A stretch of DNA of 64,000 nt from Rhodopirellula bahusiensis (GTDB taxonomy: Bacteria > Planctomycetota > Planctomycetia > Pirellulales > Pirellulaceae): contig NZ_NIZW01000014.1 in the NCBI RefSeq assembly GCF_002727185.1, positions 1 through 64,000 on the forward strand. Reading direction: 5' to 3'. Numbering within the stretch: position 1 is the first letter of the stretch; each line of letters begins with the position of its first letter. The notes beneath the pieces were generated by a model that searched no databases, was not told the origin of the DNA, and was given only the letters and a program-made list of their open reading frames with translations. Position numbers and translations under genes: made by a program. Of the stretch, positions 8,062-18,600 are shown piece by piece.

Positions 8062-9495
8062 TTAAGTCGCTGCGGCCACCAAGTCATAGCCTTGGGAAGC
8101 AACGATTTCACAAGGGCGAATTTGACCGATTTCAACGGGCGAATCGGGGTCAACCTGCGAGACATATATGAGACCATCGACATCAGGAGCTTCACTCCGG
8201 GTGCGGCCGATGAAGACGCCTTCTTGTTCGGGCATCTCTGCATCAATCAGAACTTCCTCGGTTCCGCCAACACGGGCGTCATTCCAATCGAAAGCGATTT
8301 GTTGTTGCAGTTCCATCAAGTCGTCGCGACGTCGAGCTGCCACTTCGGGATCGACTCGATTGGGCAGTCTCGCGGCAGGTGTGTCTTCTTCGATGCTGTA
8401 AGTGAACACACCCAGGTTCTCGAAACGAGACTCCTGAACGAAGTCCATCAGCTCGACAAAGTCCTCTTCGGTCTCGCCGGGGAACCCCGTGATCATCGTG
8501 GTTCGCATCACCAGGGAATCAATTCGTGAACGAAGCTTTTGAACGATGTCGGTTTGTAGTGCACGTGTGGTCTTGCGAGCCATGCGTTTCAGCATCCTGT
8601 CGCTGGCGTGCTGAAGTGGCATGTCGATGTACGGCACGATTCGCTTGGCCGAAGCCAAGGTGTCAATCAACGCGTCGTCGATGTACATCGGATAGAAGTA
8701 CATCAGCCGAATCCAATCGACCGATTCAATCTTTTCTAATTCTTGCAGCAACTGATTCAGACGAGGTTCGCCGTAGCGGTCCATGCCGTAGTAAGTTGTG
8801 TCTTGAGCCACGACCACGATTTCGCGAACGCCGCTGTCACCCAAGCGTTTCGCTTCGTCGACGATTTGTTCGATTGGTTTGCTGAAGTGCTTGCCGCGCA
8901 TCTTTGGAATTGCGCAGAACGTGCACAGCCGATCGCAGCCTTCGCTGATCTTCAGATAGGCGAAGTGACGCGGCGTGACGGCCGAACGCATTGCGTCGCT
9001 GAGCGGATTGACCGCGGCGGGTTTGAAGATCGTGCGTTGTTCTTGCAGGCCTGAATACAGTTCGTCGACCACCGAGACGATGTCGTTGCGACCAAAGACG
9101 CCGACCAAAGCGTCGATGTCAGGACGAGCCTGCAGCAATTTGTCTTGCTGGCGTTCGGCCAAGCATCCCGTCACGACAACGTTGCGTAGTTTGCCGTCTC
9201 GTTTCAACGCCAGCATCTCGTCGATGGCGGCCATCGATTCGTCGCGAGCCGAGTCGATGAACCCACAAGTGTTGACCACAACGAAGTCCGCTCCATCGAC
9301 CGAATCGACCATTCGGTAACCATCGGCATCGAGGCGACCGAGCATTTGTTCGGTGTCGACGAGGTTCTTTGGGCACCCCAGCGAAACGACCGCGTACCGT
9401 CCCCGCGGCTTGCCCGTTTCCGGATCGATCATCGGGTCCGTCCCCGGTGAAGCGACCGTCACGTTGTTTTGCGGGAGAATGGGAAGTTGCATCAA
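8062..9495 (-). CDS. rimO: Ribosomal protein S12 methylthiotransferase
   Basis: RimO is a radical-SAM enzyme that adds a methylthio group to an aspartate of ribosomal protein S12. The N-terminal domain has iron-sulfur cysteines C41, C77 and C111. The radical-SAM motif C187-x3-C191-x2-C194 follows, and a TRAM domain ends the 477 residues. RimO was preferred over MiaB because of the short N-terminal block and the [10 protein letters not shown] signature. The first ATG was used; residues 1-30 have no conserved content, so a start at M22 is also possible. It begins the operon with pgsA. Confidence 0.93.
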   Translation of the reverse strand: MMQLPILPQNNVTVASPGTDPMIDPETGKPRGRYAVVSLGCPKNLVDTEQMLGRLDADGYRMVDSVDGADFVVVNTCGFIDSARDESMAAIDEMLALKRDGKLRNVVVTGCLAERQQDKLLQARPDIDALVGVFGRNDIVSVVDELYSGLQEQRTIFKPAAVNPLSDAMRSAVTPRHFAYLKISEGCDRLCTFCAIPKMRGKHFSKPIEQIVDEAKRLGDSGVREIVVVAQDTTYYGMDRYGEPRLNQLLQELEKIESVDWIRLMYFYPMYIDDALIDTLASAKRIVPYIDMPLQHASDRMLKRMARKTTRALQTDIVQKLRSRIDSLVMRTTMITGFPGETEEDFVELMDFVQESRFENLGVFTYSIEEDTPAARLPNRVDPEVAARRRDDLMELQQQIAFDWNDARVGGTEEVLIDAEMPEQEGVFIGRTRSEAPDVDGLIYVSQVDPDSPVEIGQIRPCEIVASQGYDLVAAAT

Positions 9496-9811
9496 ACGAA
9501 ATCAGGAACGAGGGTGGAGAAGCAAAATGCCGCGAAACTCAATTGGCAGGATAATTCGTGCGATTTCACGGCAAGCCCTTCATTAGAACACAAACCGCCG
9601 TTTTCGCAATTTGCAAACGTGGCCAATCGCCAGCGGCGGATGTCGGCCCAAACGGACGGGCGATGTGTCTTTTCATCCAGAGCCCAAGCCGGAGCGACGC
9701 GCTCGCGAAAACTGCTGGAGTCGCGAAAAACGGCTCCCTTGCGTGAATTCGTCGGCAAATTCACAATCGTCGGTCCGATCGACTTTTCCCACCCTCGCAA
9801 GTGCCTTTGCC
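9496..9811. other. Divergent intergenic region rimO / lysS
   Basis: This 316-bp gap separates two divergent genes and should hold both promoters. I see no clear -35/-10 pair, no riboswitch and no small gene. The lysS frame is open through much of it, but the extra residues have a composition unlike any tRNA synthetase. Confidence 0.4.
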
Positions 9812-11383
9812 GTGACCGATACGCCTTCCAACAACGACGACAACGATTTGACCGATCCGCATGCGGCTCGTCGGCACAAACTGGAAGAAATCACGGCAAA
9901 AGGCATCGATCCGTGGGGCCAGCGTTTCGACGACCGGCTGCTCGTCAGCGAGTGCCGCGACCGAATCCCCGAGATCCAGTGGAAGCCAAAGGAGGGAGAA
10001 ACGATCGCCCTGCCGGACGTCGAAAGCGAAGACGTCGACTACCGCCAGTGGAAAGCCGACAACGGCCCAGGAGAAGAAATCGGCCCGATCGTTCGCGTTG
10101 CCGGACGGATTCAATTGTCCCGTCCGACGGGCAAGTTGATCTTCATGAACATTCGCGACTGGACCGGCGACATTCAAATCTTTGTCGGCAAGAAGCAAGT
10201 CGGCGACGAAAACTTTGATCTGGCCAAGCTGTTTGACCTGGGCGATTTGATCGGTGTTCAAGGTCGACTGGGCCGCACCAACACGGGCGAGCTGACCGTG
10301 TTCGCGGAAGAACTGATCTTGCTGACGAAGATGTTGGAAGTCCCACCGGAAAAGCACGCCGGGATGACCAACCAAGACCTGCGACAACGGATGCGTTACG
10401 CCGACTTGGCGTTCAACGATGGCGTGATGCAGACGTTCCTCGATCGTACCAAGATCATCAAAAGCATTCGCTCGACACTGGACGATCAAGGGTTCTGCGA
10501 AGTCGAAGGCCCAACGCTGCACACCGTTCCCGGTGGTGCCGCCGCTCGTCCGTTCGAAACGCATCACAATGCATTGGACATGCAATTGACCATGCGAATC
10601 GCGTTGGAGCTGCACCTCAAGCGATTGATGGTCGGCGGGATGGAACGCGTTTACGAACTGGGACGCGTCTATCGCAATGAAGGCTTGTCGCCACGGCACA
10701 ACCCTGAGTTCACGATGCTGGAAACCTATCAGGCGTACGGCAACTACGAATCCATGATGGATCTGACGGAGAAGATCATCTGTGACGCGATCGAAAAGAT
10801 CGGCGGTGGATTCAAACGTGAATACAACGGCACCATGTTGGACTTCACGCCGCCGTTCCAGCGTGCGACGTATGCGGAATTGTTCGAGAAGGCCACCGGC
10901 ATCGATCCAGCTGACGAGGATGCGGTTAAGGATTACGCTAAGAGTCTGAAGCTGACCATCGAAGGCAAGCACCCCGACGTGATCCGCAACGAGATCTTCG
11001 AAGAGAAGGTCGAGGATTCATTGCAAGGCCCGATCTTCGTGACGGATTATCCGGCCAGCATCTGCCCGCTGACCAAACGCAAGAAGGACAATCCCGAAAT
11101 CGCCGAGCGATTTGAGATGTTCATCTGCGGGATGGAATTGGCCAACGCCTACACCGAGCTGAACGATCCCGATCTGCAAGAAGAGTTGTTCAAGACTCAG
11201 CTTGAAGGTCAGGACGACGAAGATTCGATGGCCAAGATGGACCACGATTTCGTTCGCGCTTTGCGTTACGGCATGCCGCCCGCTGGTGGACTGGGGATCG
11301 GCATCGACCGCCTGGTGATGGTTTTGACGAACCAAAAATCCATTCGCGATGTGATTCTATTCCCCGTCCTTCGCCCCGAGTGA
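9812..11383 (+). CDS. lysS: Lysyl-tRNA synthetase, class II
   Basis: LysS charges tRNA-Lys with lysine. The N-terminal OB-fold anticodon-binding domain (about residues 75-180) is followed by the class II catalytic core: motif 2 in the region RVYRNEGLSPRHNPEF and motif 3 in the C-terminal GLGIGIDRLVM. The chosen GTG start gives 523 residues, close to the family norm. The frame is open back to 9611, but those 67 residues are Ser/Arg/Pro-rich and unlike LysS. No Shine-Dalgarno sequence is evident at either start. Confidence 0.92.
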   Translation: MTDTPSNNDDNDLTDPHAARRHKLEEITAKGIDPWGQRFDDRLLVSECRDRIPEIQWKPKEGETIALPDVESEDVDYRQWKADNGPGEEIGPIVRVAGRIQLSRPTGKLIFMNIRDWTGDIQIFVGKKQVGDENFDLAKLFDLGDLIGVQGRLGRTNTGELTVFAEELILLTKMLEVPPEKHAGMTNQDLRQRMRYADLAFNDGVMQTFLDRTKIIKSIRSTLDDQGFCEVEGPTLHTVPGGAAARPFETHHNALDMQLTMRIALELHLKRLMVGGMERVYELGRVYRNEGLSPRHNPEFTMLETYQAYGNYESMMDLTEKIICDAIEKIGGGFKREYNGTMLDFTPPFQRATYAELFEKATGIDPADEDAVKDYAKSLKLTIEGKHPDVIRNEIFEEKVEDSLQGPIFVTDYPASICPLTKRKKDNPEIAERFEMFICGMELANAYTELNDPDLQEELFKTQLEGQDDEDSMAKMDHDFVRALRYGMPPAGGLGIGIDRLVMVLTNQKSIRDVILFPVLRPE

Positions 11384-11397
11384 GCCGCTGATGGGCT

Positions 11398-11416
11398 GCG
11401 AGGCGACCGCCTCACG
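11398..11416. terminator. Hairpin between convergent genes
   Basis: A GAGGCG/CGCCTC stem with a 2-nt loop lies in the 38 bp between the lysS stop and the stop of the opposing DUF5989 gene. There is no run of T, so it is only a weak candidate for a shared terminator. Confidence 0.3.
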
Positions 11417-11421
11417 CTGGA

Positions 11422-11640
11422 TTAAAACAGCGTGTAGATAAACGGTGCCGCGCCGCTGCTGGCCATGATGCTGAGCAATCCCACCAGCAACAGTGATCCA
11501 ATCAGAGGGATCATCCACCACTTCTTGTTCTCGCGTAGAAACAACACGAATTCGCGCAGCAGGCCAATGTCCTGCTGTTCCGATTCGCGTTCGAAATCGC
11601 TGGGAGGCGTGGGCTCGGAGGGCGTTTTTGGATCGGACAT
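11422..11640 (-). CDS. DUF5989 small membrane protein
   Basis: The 72-residue protein has a charged N-terminus, the segment LREFVLFLRENKKWW, one membrane helix (about 43-62) and the C-terminus APFIYTLF. This is the DUF5989 pattern, a family found next to SxtJ and NodU/CmcH-type carbamoyltransferases. It lies 7 bp after sxtJ in the same direction. Its biochemical role is unknown; a membrane scaffold for the carbamoyltransferase is a guess from context. Confidence 0.8.
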   Translation of the reverse strand: MSDPKTPSEPTPPSDFERESEQQDIGLLREFVLFLRENKKWWMIPLIGSLLLVGLLSIMASSGAAPFIYTLF

Positions 11641-11647
11641 AGGGAAG

Positions 11648-12055
11648 CTAAAACTGCTTGAAGTACTGGTCGGGTGTGGGCGTTGATTCGCGGTCGTTCC
11701 AGTTGCTGGAGCGGCCTTCTTGTTTCAGATTCAGTGGGTCGTGCCCGGTCGCTCTCAAGATCAAAGCGATGGGCGTCAGAACGACAATGTAGATCGTTCC
11801 GAACAGCAAATGGCCAACGCAAAAGGCAATGGGATACGTCGCGTATTGCCACCCTCGAATGATCGGTTGCTGAGATTTTGGCCAAGCATAGTAAACGGCG
11901 GTTGTTGCGAGTCCCGCGATCAGCAGAACGAGATTGAGCCAGTTTCCAAAGTCGCTGATCAAGAACGAAGCGATGACCAGGAGCAGGCCCAGTGACAGCC
12001 CGAACCAACGACGCATGGACTGCGATGGGGCGGCATTGAGATCGATTAGCGGCAT
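11648..12055 (-). CDS. SxtJ-family membrane protein
   Basis: The 135-residue protein has three to four membrane helices and the tail DPLNL, features of the SxtJ family named from the saxitoxin cluster. The ATG at 12055 was chosen because it lies 10 bp after the carbamoyltransferase stop and yields the usual length; the frame upstream overlaps that gene. Function is unknown across the family, but it nearly always accompanies the carbamoyltransferase and DUF5989 genes seen here. Confidence 0.82.
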   Translation of the reverse strand: MPLIDLNAAPSQSMRRWFGLSLGLLLVIASFLISDFGNWLNLVLLIAGLATTAVYYAWPKSQQPIIRGWQYATYPIAFCVGHLLFGTIYIVVLTPIALILRATGHDPLNLKQEGRSSNWNDRESTPTPDQYFKQF

Positions 12056-12065
12056 GGTGTTGGTA

Positions 12066-13895
12066 TCAATCGGGAGCCAGGTTGGACAGGTACGTTTGAC
12101 TGGAGGCGACCGCACTCTCAGGTTGTTCCTCGCGGAGCATCAAATGATTGCCCACCACCAATACATCCATTTGGGTCGCCATGAAGCAGCGGTAGGCGTC
12201 TGCCGCCGTTCGCACGATGGGTTCCCCTCGCACGTTGAAGCTGGTGTTGATCAGTGCCGGGCAAGCGGTTTGCTCATGGAATGCTTTGAGCAATGAATGG
12301 AATCGAGGTTGGCGACTTTCGCTGACGGTTTGGACTCGCGCGGAATAGTCCAGGTGCGTGATCGCCGGCAAATCGCTTCTGACTTGTCGTACGCGTTCAA
12401 TTCCCTCGACGGGAGTGACTGGCTCCTTTCTGCGAGACGGCAGGACATCAAACGTGAACAGCATATAGGGACTCGATGCGCCGTCCTTCATCTCGAAACA
12501 GTCAGTCGCGCATTCGTCCAGAACCGAAGGGGCGAATGGCCGGAACGACTCGCGGTATTTGATTTTCAAGTTCATCGTTGATTGCATTTCGGTGTTGCGA
12601 GGGTCGCCCAAGATGCTGCGGTTCCCCAACGATCGCGGGCCGAACTCCATCCGTCCTTGCACCCACCCCACCACCTTTCCGTCTGCCAAGAGAGATGCGA
12701 CGCGTTGGTCGAGTTCAGCCGAATCGTCGAATGTGTGAAGGACCGCACCTGAACGGACCAGCTCATCGAGTTCGCTTGATTCATCGATGGGCGGGCCAAG
12801 CAGAGATCCATGTTGTGAATCTTGGGAATTCGCTGATCGCGAGTTACCCAATAGTTGGTGCCAGATCAGCCATGCGACGCCCAGAGCCCCGCCGGCGTCA
12901 CCGGCAGCCGGTTGGATCCAAACATTCTTGAAAGGTCCTTCCCGCAGCAATCGTCCATTCGAAACGCAGTTCAGAGCGACACCACCCGCTAGGCAAAGCG
13001 AATCACTTCCGGTCTGGCGGTGGACATGGGAGGCGAGTTTCAGGATCACTTCTTCCGTGACGACTTGGATGCTTGCCGCGATATCCATGTCGACTTGTCT
13101 GACAAGAGATTCCGGGTTCCGGCGGGAGACACCGAGAAGGCGTTCCAGCTTGTCGCCTGTCATGCGAAGAGTATGGGCAAACGTGAAGTAGTCCATGTTC
13201 AGTTCATAGCTTCCGTCCTCGTTCAAACGAATGAGTTCTTTGCGAATGGTGTCCGCAAATATCGGTTCGCCATAAGGGGCGAGCCCCATCAATTTGTATT
13301 CGCCTGAGTTGACTCGGAAGCCACAGAAGTACGTGAATGCCGAATAGAGCAGACCGAGTGAATGCGGGAATCGAATGTCTTGTTTCAGTTCGAGTTTCTC
13401 TCGGTTTCCGATTCCCCAGCTGGTCGTGGTCCATTCGCCGACACCATCCACGGTCAGGATTGCTGCCTCATCAAACGGGCTGGGGTAGAAGGCGCTCGCC
13501 GCGTGCGATTCGTGGTGCTCGCAGAAAACGATCCGCCGTTTGGTTTTGCCGCCGAGATGCTTGCGGATTTCGCGAGGAATGTGCAGTTTCAGCTGGAGCC
13601 ACGGTGGCATCGCTCGGGAGAACGAAACGTAACCGCGAGGAGCGAACGCCAAGTAGGTTTCCAGCAGTCGCTCAAACTTCAGCAGTGGCTTTTCGTAGAA
13701 CCCCACATAGTCGATGTCTGAGACGTTGGCACCAATCGATTGCAGGCAGCCTTCCAGTGCTTCGCATGGGAATGCCGAATCATGCTTCTTTCGCGTGAAC
13801 CGCTCCTCGCTTGCAGCAGCGACCACCACGCCGTCTTTGATCAGCGCAACGGCGGAATCGTGATAGTAGGCAGAGACGCCAAGGATAAGTGTCAT
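12066..13895 (-). CDS. Carbamoyltransferase, NodU/CmcH family
   Basis: The enzyme family transfers a carbamoyl group from carbamoyl phosphate, through an O-carbamoyladenylate, to a hydroxyl of a sugar or natural product. The N-terminal Kae1-like domain has HHESHAASAFYPSPF with metal-binding histidines near residue 130 and the ATPase segment TVDGVGEW. The C-terminal YrdC-like domain includes GWVQGRMEFGPRSLGNRS. At 609 residues it is full length. It heads a three-gene operon with sxtJ and DUF5989. The acceptor is unknown; no polysaccharide or polyketide genes lie nearby. Confidence 0.9.
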   Translation of the reverse strand: MTLILGVSAYYHDSAVALIKDGVVVAAASEERFTRKKHDSAFPCEALEGCLQSIGANVSDIDYVGFYEKPLLKFERLLETYLAFAPRGYVSFSRAMPPWLQLKLHIPREIRKHLGGKTKRRIVFCEHHESHAASAFYPSPFDEAAILTVDGVGEWTTTSWGIGNREKLELKQDIRFPHSLGLLYSAFTYFCGFRVNSGEYKLMGLAPYGEPIFADTIRKELIRLNEDGSYELNMDYFTFAHTLRMTGDKLERLLGVSRRNPESLVRQVDMDIAASIQVVTEEVILKLASHVHRQTGSDSLCLAGGVALNCVSNGRLLREGPFKNVWIQPAAGDAGGALGVAWLIWHQLLGNSRSANSQDSQHGSLLGPPIDESSELDELVRSGAVLHTFDDSAELDQRVASLLADGKVVGWVQGRMEFGPRSLGNRSILGDPRNTEMQSTMNLKIKYRESFRPFAPSVLDECATDCFEMKDGASSPYMLFTFDVLPSRRKEPVTPVEGIERVRQVRSDLPAITHLDYSARVQTVSESRQPRFHSLLKAFHEQTACPALINTSFNVRGEPIVRTAADAYRCFMATQMDVLVVGNHLMLREEQPESAVASSQTYLSNLAPD

Positions 13896-14367
13896 GGCAG
13901 CAGTTTAGTCAAATCGAGGGTCCGAGATACCGTTCCTGCGCACTGCACGAGCCAGGCCTTTTGCAATAAGCGAACTAAACGCAATCAAGCCACCGAGCAC
14001 AGCCAATCGGCACACGCTTTTCGGTCGTTGCTTCTGAATTGGTTGATCGCGCCGTCTAAACGAATTGACTTGATTGTGTAGGAGGAAGAACGAAGACGCA
14101 GCGTGCTTTCACGTTGGGTAGAGGATGTCACTTTGCGGTAAGTCATTGCGGCGGTCAGCAGATTTCGCTTTGGACTCTAGTTCAATCCCTACGACCGGTA
14201 GAGAGTGACGGGGGGCTTTGAAGAGGCATAGGGTTTTTCCTCTGACCTTGGAGAGTCGTTGCTATTGCGCACCAAGCTTCCATCGGCGGCGGGTCAGGGA
14301 CTTGTCCGTCAAATTGGGACGCAGGGCGGATTTGCGTCAGGGCTGAAGATCAGGTTTGACGGACAAT
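13896..14367. other. Divergent intergenic region upstream of the ammonium sensor kinase
   Basis: This 472-bp stretch separates the carbamoyltransferase from the Amt-kinase gene and should carry both promoters. No small gene or known RNA was recognised. A sigma-54-like GG...GC pair at 14250-14262 has 9 rather than 10 intervening bases and was not accepted. Confidence 0.4.
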
Positions 14368-17046
14368 ATGATGGCTTTCGAGTTAGATTCCAGGTTGCTG
14401 CTTTCTTATCCGCTGGGCGACGCCACCCAAGACATGGGGCACCAACCAGACTGGTTGCTTTTGTGTGCGGTGATCGTGCTGCTGATGCAAGCCGGTTTCA
14501 TGTGTGTGGAATCGGGGCTCGTCCGTGAAAAGAACTCGATCAGTGTTGCTGTGAAGAACCTGGCGGACCTGCTTGTCTCGGTCGCCTCATTTTGGGTGAT
14601 CGGATTCTCGATCATGTTTGGCTCCACGGTCTTGGGGCTGTTTGGCGTCGGACTTTGGTTGCCGGACTTTGCATCTTCGGATTCGTTGGCTGCCTTTTTT
14701 GTATTCCAAGCCGTCTTCTGCGGGACCGCGACGACGATCGTCTCCGGCGCAGTCGCAGAACGAATGCGGTTTCACGGGTACCTAATTTCGTGCGTTTGCA
14801 TTTCTGCGTTGATCTATCCCATCGTCGGTCATTGGGTTTGGGCGAGCGGGATCAACGGCATGTCGGCCGGTTGGCTCGAAGCATTGGGTTTTCGAGACTT
14901 TGCCGGCAGCACGGTCGTGCACAGCGTCGGTGGTTGGGCGGCACTGGCGAGTTGCATCGTCATTGGCCCACGAATGGGCCGGTTTCAGAAAAGCGGTCCG
15001 CCTCGAGAGATTCAACCCAGTAATCTCACGCTTGCGTATCTTGGTGCCTTCATCCTCTTCTTCGGCTGGTTTGGATTCAATTGCGGGAGCACCTTCAAAG
15101 CCAGTAGTGAAATCGCTCCTGTTGCCGTCAATACGTTGTTGGGAGCCTGCTTTGGTGGTCTAGCTGCGATGTTGCTGTCATCGTTTCGCGAAGGTGTGCC
15201 TGATCCACGTTCCATCATCAACGGTTTGCTCGGCGGCTTGGTCGGGATCACCGCATCAGGCAGCATGATCGATCCGAAGTCAGCCGCACTGATTGGGGCG
15301 GTCTCAGGGGTGGTCGTGTTGTTGGCTGATCTGTTGTTGATTCGCTTGAAAGTTGACGATGCTGTGGGCGCGATCGCGGTGCATGGATTTTGTGGAGCGT
15401 GGGGAACGATCGCACTGGCACTGTTCATTCGCGCTGACGAGCTGGCTCCTGGCCTATCACGTTGGGACTTCTTGGCGGTGCAAGCCTTCGGAGTTCTCGC
15501 GACGTTTGGGTTTGTTTTCGTTGGCACCTATCTGCTGCTGCGAACAGTCGGCGTGTTTTATCAACTACGAGTTGATCCCGAGACGGAGCGATTGGGTCTC
15601 AACGTCGCTGAGCACAAAGCGTCGAGTCGTCTGCTGGACTTGGCGGTCAGCATGGACGCCGCATCAAGAATGCGAAAGCTCGATCCATCCTGCAAAGTGC
15701 AACCTGAATACGGCACTGCCATCGGTGACTTGGTTGATAGCTACAACAAAATGGTCGACCACATTTGCGATGATCAATCCGCGTTGGCGGAAGCGACTGA
15801 GCGAGCCGAGTCGCTGACGGCAATCCTTGATGACTCACCGAACGAGATTGTGATTGTTCACGCTGATTCTGGGCAGGTATTCAGCCTCAACCGAGGCGCT
15901 CGAACGAACTTGCAGTGGGATGAGGATGAGTTCTCCGAGTTAACTTTTGATTCGATTTTCGAAACAGAGTTCGGAGAGTTGAAGCAATTCCGGCTATCAG
16001 CATTCGACGATCAAACCGGCTTCACTCAACAATCAGCGACCGCGGTTCGGAAGGACGGTTCAACTTACCCCGCATCGATCAGCGTGCAACATGCCGAGTT
16101 CTTGGGGAATGAAGTGTTGGTTGTGTTGGCAGTTGATATGACCAGCCAAGCGGATTTGAAGGAGCGATTGCACGCTGCTGAGAAGATGGAAGCGGTCGGT
16201 CAATTGGCGGCAGGGATCGCACATGAGATCAATACCCCGCTTCAGTGTATGTCGGGCAACATCGAATTCTTGCAAGACTTCCAAGAAAACGTGCAGAAAA
16301 CACTTCAGCTTCTCGCGGAAAACAAATCCGACGATGCGGAGATTCAAGAAATTACCAACAAGCTGAACAGCGATCGATGGAAGAGGTTGCTGGGCGAAAG
16401 TGATGCGGCAATCGCTGACACGCAGGAGTCGATCAGCCGCGTTGTGCAGATCGTCGGAGCAATGAGAGTGCTGTCTCATCCCGGGCAGTCTGGCAAAGCA
16501 AACACCAGCGTGAATGAAGTCTTACGAAACTCCGTCGCGATTTCACGTGGGCGTTGGAAATACGCTGCTGAGATGGAGTTGGAACTGTGCGAGGCGGAAC
16601 CCAACATCGACTGTCACGCAAATGAACTTTCGCAAGTGTTTTGCAATTTGTTCGTCAACGCGGCGGATGCGATTGGCGAGAAGAGCGAGGTTTCGTCGTC
16701 CAGTGAACTCGGACGCATCTCGGTGACATCGTCGCTCAAAGATGATGGGGTATTGATCACCGTCGGCGACACAGGCAACGGCATGCCGGAATCCGTTCGT
16801 CGCCGATGCTTTGACCAGTTCTACACCACGAAGCCAGTTGGAAAAGGCACCGGTCAAGGGCTCTCCATCGCGTATCAAATCATTGTGAAAAGACACGGTG
16901 GCACCATCGATATCGCCTCAGAAGACGGCGTTGGAACGGAGTTTCAGATTTGGGTGCCAACCGATGACTCGGACAAAGCTGTCGAGCGAACGGCAAAGTC
17001 GAGCAAGATGCCGCGTGAGCAAGCGGTGGGTGTCACCGCTGTGTGA
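14368..17046 (+). CDS. Ammonium transporter-histidine kinase fusion sensor
   Basis: The N-terminal 400 residues are an Amt/MEP ammonium channel with about eleven membrane helices. They keep the twin pore histidines (H185, H339) and D177. A linker of about 80 residues leads to a PAS domain (about 485-595) and a histidine kinase core: phospho-acceptor H619 in GIAHEIN, the N-box in FVNAADA and G-boxes GNG and GTGQG near the end. There is no receiver domain. Ammonium binding or transit in the channel probably controls phosphorylation of an unlinked regulator. No PII gene is adjacent. The frame begins with a TTG at 14356; ATG 14368 or 14371 is more likely. Confidence 0.92.
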   Translation: MMAFELDSRLLLSYPLGDATQDMGHQPDWLLLCAVIVLLMQAGFMCVESGLVREKNSISVAVKNLADLLVSVASFWVIGFSIMFGSTVLGLFGVGLWLPDFASSDSLAAFFVFQAVFCGTATTIVSGAVAERMRFHGYLISCVCISALIYPIVGHWVWASGINGMSAGWLEALGFRDFAGSTVVHSVGGWAALASCIVIGPRMGRFQKSGPPREIQPSNLTLAYLGAFILFFGWFGFNCGSTFKASSEIAPVAVNTLLGACFGGLAAMLLSSFREGVPDPRSIINGLLGGLVGITASGSMIDPKSAALIGAVSGVVVLLADLLLIRLKVDDAVGAIAVHGFCGAWGTIALALFIRADELAPGLSRWDFLAVQAFGVLATFGFVFVGTYLLLRTVGVFYQLRVDPETERLGLNVAEHKASSRLLDLAVSMDAASRMRKLDPSCKVQPEYGTAIGDLVDSYNKMVDHICDDQSALAEATERAESLTAILDDSPNEIVIVHADSGQVFSLNRGARTNLQWDEDEFSELTFDSIFETEFGELKQFRLSAFDDQTGFTQQSATAVRKDGSTYPASISVQHAEFLGNEVLVVLAVDMTSQADLKERLHAAEKMEAVGQLAAGIAHEINTPLQCMSGNIEFLQDFQENVQKTLQLLAENKSDDAEIQEITNKLNSDRWKRLLGESDAAIADTQESISRVVQIVGAMRVLSHPGQSGKANTSVNEVLRNSVAISRGRWKYAAEMELELCEAEPNIDCHANELSQVFCNLFVNAADAIGEKSEVSSSSELGRISVTSSLKDDGVLITVGDTGNGMPESVRRRCFDQFYTTKPVGKGTGQGLSIAYQIIVKRHGGTIDIASEDGVGTEFQIWVPTDDSDKAVERTAKSSKMPREQAVGVTAV

Positions 17047-17069
17047 TGTTTCGCAGCGAGTTCGCTGAA

Positions 17070-18440
17070 TCAGCCGTTGTGCTGTTCGAGGCGTCGGGCG
17101 ATTTCGTCTTTGACAGCGCTGGCGTCGGCGGGCAAATGGACCGCTGGGTTGGCATGTTTGCTGTCGATGCCATCCAAAGTTGACTCGTGATAGCCGACTT
17201 TGAAATCGGTGAACTTCAGCCCGTGTGCGGTGCTGATGACGACGGTCTTGTCTTTCGAAGAGATCTCGCCTCGATCGATCAATTTCTTTAGCACGGCCAA
17301 GGCGACGCCGGTGTGAGGGCAAGTGAACATGCCAGTCAAATCGGCGGTTGCGGAAGCTTCCGCCAATTCATTTTCGGTGGCTTGTTCGACAATGCCGTTG
17401 GTCTCTTGGACGGCTTTGACCGCTTTCGCGTAGCTGACCGGATCACCAATGCGAATTGCGTTCGCAAGTGTGTCTTGAGCTGTGACGCTGACCTTTTCAG
17501 CAAAGCCATTCTTGTAGGCAGTGTAGAACGGGTTGGCACGCTCCGCTTGAGCGGCGACGAGGCGCGGCATGCGATTGATCAGGCCCAAATCCAGCATCAG
17601 CTTGAATCCCTTGTAAAGAGCGCTGATGTTGCCAAGGTTACCAACCGGGATGATGATCCAGTCCGGGACTTCCCATTCGAACTGGCGAACCAATTCGATG
17701 CCGACCGTTTTTTGACCTTCGATCCGAAGGCTGTTCATCGAATTGGCCAGATAGATCGAATCATCCTTGGTGACTTCTTGGACAATTTTCATGCAGCCGT
17801 CGAAGTCAGTGTCGAGTGCCAACACGTGAGCACCATTGGCAACGGGCTGGATCAACTGAGCCGTGCTGACTTTCCCAGCGGGCAAGAAGATCACAGCAGG
17901 GATACCGGCGTAGGCCGCATATGCGGCGAGTGCCGCGCTGGTATCACCGGTGCTGGCACAAGCGACCGCTTTGACGCTGCTTCCTTGGGCCATCATTTGT
18001 TTGACGACGCTGACCAGCACCGTCATGCCCAAGTCTTTGAAGCTGCCGGTGTGGCTGTTGCCGCACAGCTTGATCCATAGATCAGGAACGCCCAGTTGAT
18101 CACCGAGTCGTTCTGCCCAAAACAGGTTTGTGTTTCCCTCGAACATGCTGACGACGTTTTCGTCGGCGAGGGACGGGACGACCCATTCCCGCATGCCCCA
18201 GACACCGCTACCAAACGGCCATTTTGAGGTGCTGGCACGCGAATCGAAGAGTTGTTGCCATTGGTAGGCGTTCTTCTTTTTCAGTGGCTCTCGCTCGTGA
18301 TAGACCTCTAGCAAGCTGCCGCAAGTTGGGCAGGTGTAGATCACATCAAAGATCGAGTGCTTTGCGCTGCAGCCTGAAATACAGCGGAAATAGGTGGATT
18401 GGTGATCCACGTCTGGTTTGGACTCGACGGCGAGAGACAT
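17070..18440 (-). CDS. thrC: Threonine synthase
   Basis: ThrC converts O-phosphohomoserine to threonine with pyridoxal phosphate. The predicted Schiff-base lysine is K135 in GSFKD, preceded by the substrate loop CGNSHTG. An N-terminal zinc-ribbon-like segment (C20, C24, C37, C40) is typical of the archaeal-like threonine synthase group. The C-terminal region (about 395-456) has a terminal helix with no known motif. At 456 residues it is full length. It converges on the Amt-kinase with a 23-bp gap. A cysteate synthase function is possible but less likely. Confidence 0.88.
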   Translation of the reverse strand: MSLAVESKPDVDHQSTYFRCISGCSAKHSIFDVIYTCPTCGSLLEVYHEREPLKKKNAYQWQQLFDSRASTSKWPFGSGVWGMREWVVPSLADENVVSMFEGNTNLFWAERLGDQLGVPDLWIKLCGNSHTGSFKDLGMTVLVSVVKQMMAQGSSVKAVACASTGDTSAALAAYAAYAGIPAVIFLPAGKVSTAQLIQPVANGAHVLALDTDFDGCMKIVQEVTKDDSIYLANSMNSLRIEGQKTVGIELVRQFEWEVPDWIIIPVGNLGNISALYKGFKLMLDLGLINRMPRLVAAQAERANPFYTAYKNGFAEKVSVTAQDTLANAIRIGDPVSYAKAVKAVQETNGIVEQATENELAEASATADLTGMFTCPHTGVALAVLKKLIDRGEISSKDKTVVISTAHGLKFTDFKVGYHESTLDGIDSKHANPAVHLPADASAVKDEIARRLEQHNG

Positions 18441-18600
18441 GAGGAGATCCTGGTGCGTTGGGAATGTGGGCCGACATTATGGTCACAGCCCACTCACAGG
18501 CAAAGGGCGAACCAAAAGAGGCGTGAACTTCGTTTGTCGGCCAGTTTTGGGTCGCTTCGCCACCATTCCACCTCGCGGTCCATCCCGCCAGCAGCTCGGC

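Noticed and set aside
9761-10972. 403-residue open frame on the minus strand
   Set aside because: It is the antisense shadow of lysS, whose conserved synthetase motifs lie on the plus strand.
14248-14263. Sigma-54-like promoter before the ammonium sensor kinase
   Set aside because: The GG and GC elements have 9 bases between them instead of 10, and the rest of the -24 element does not match.
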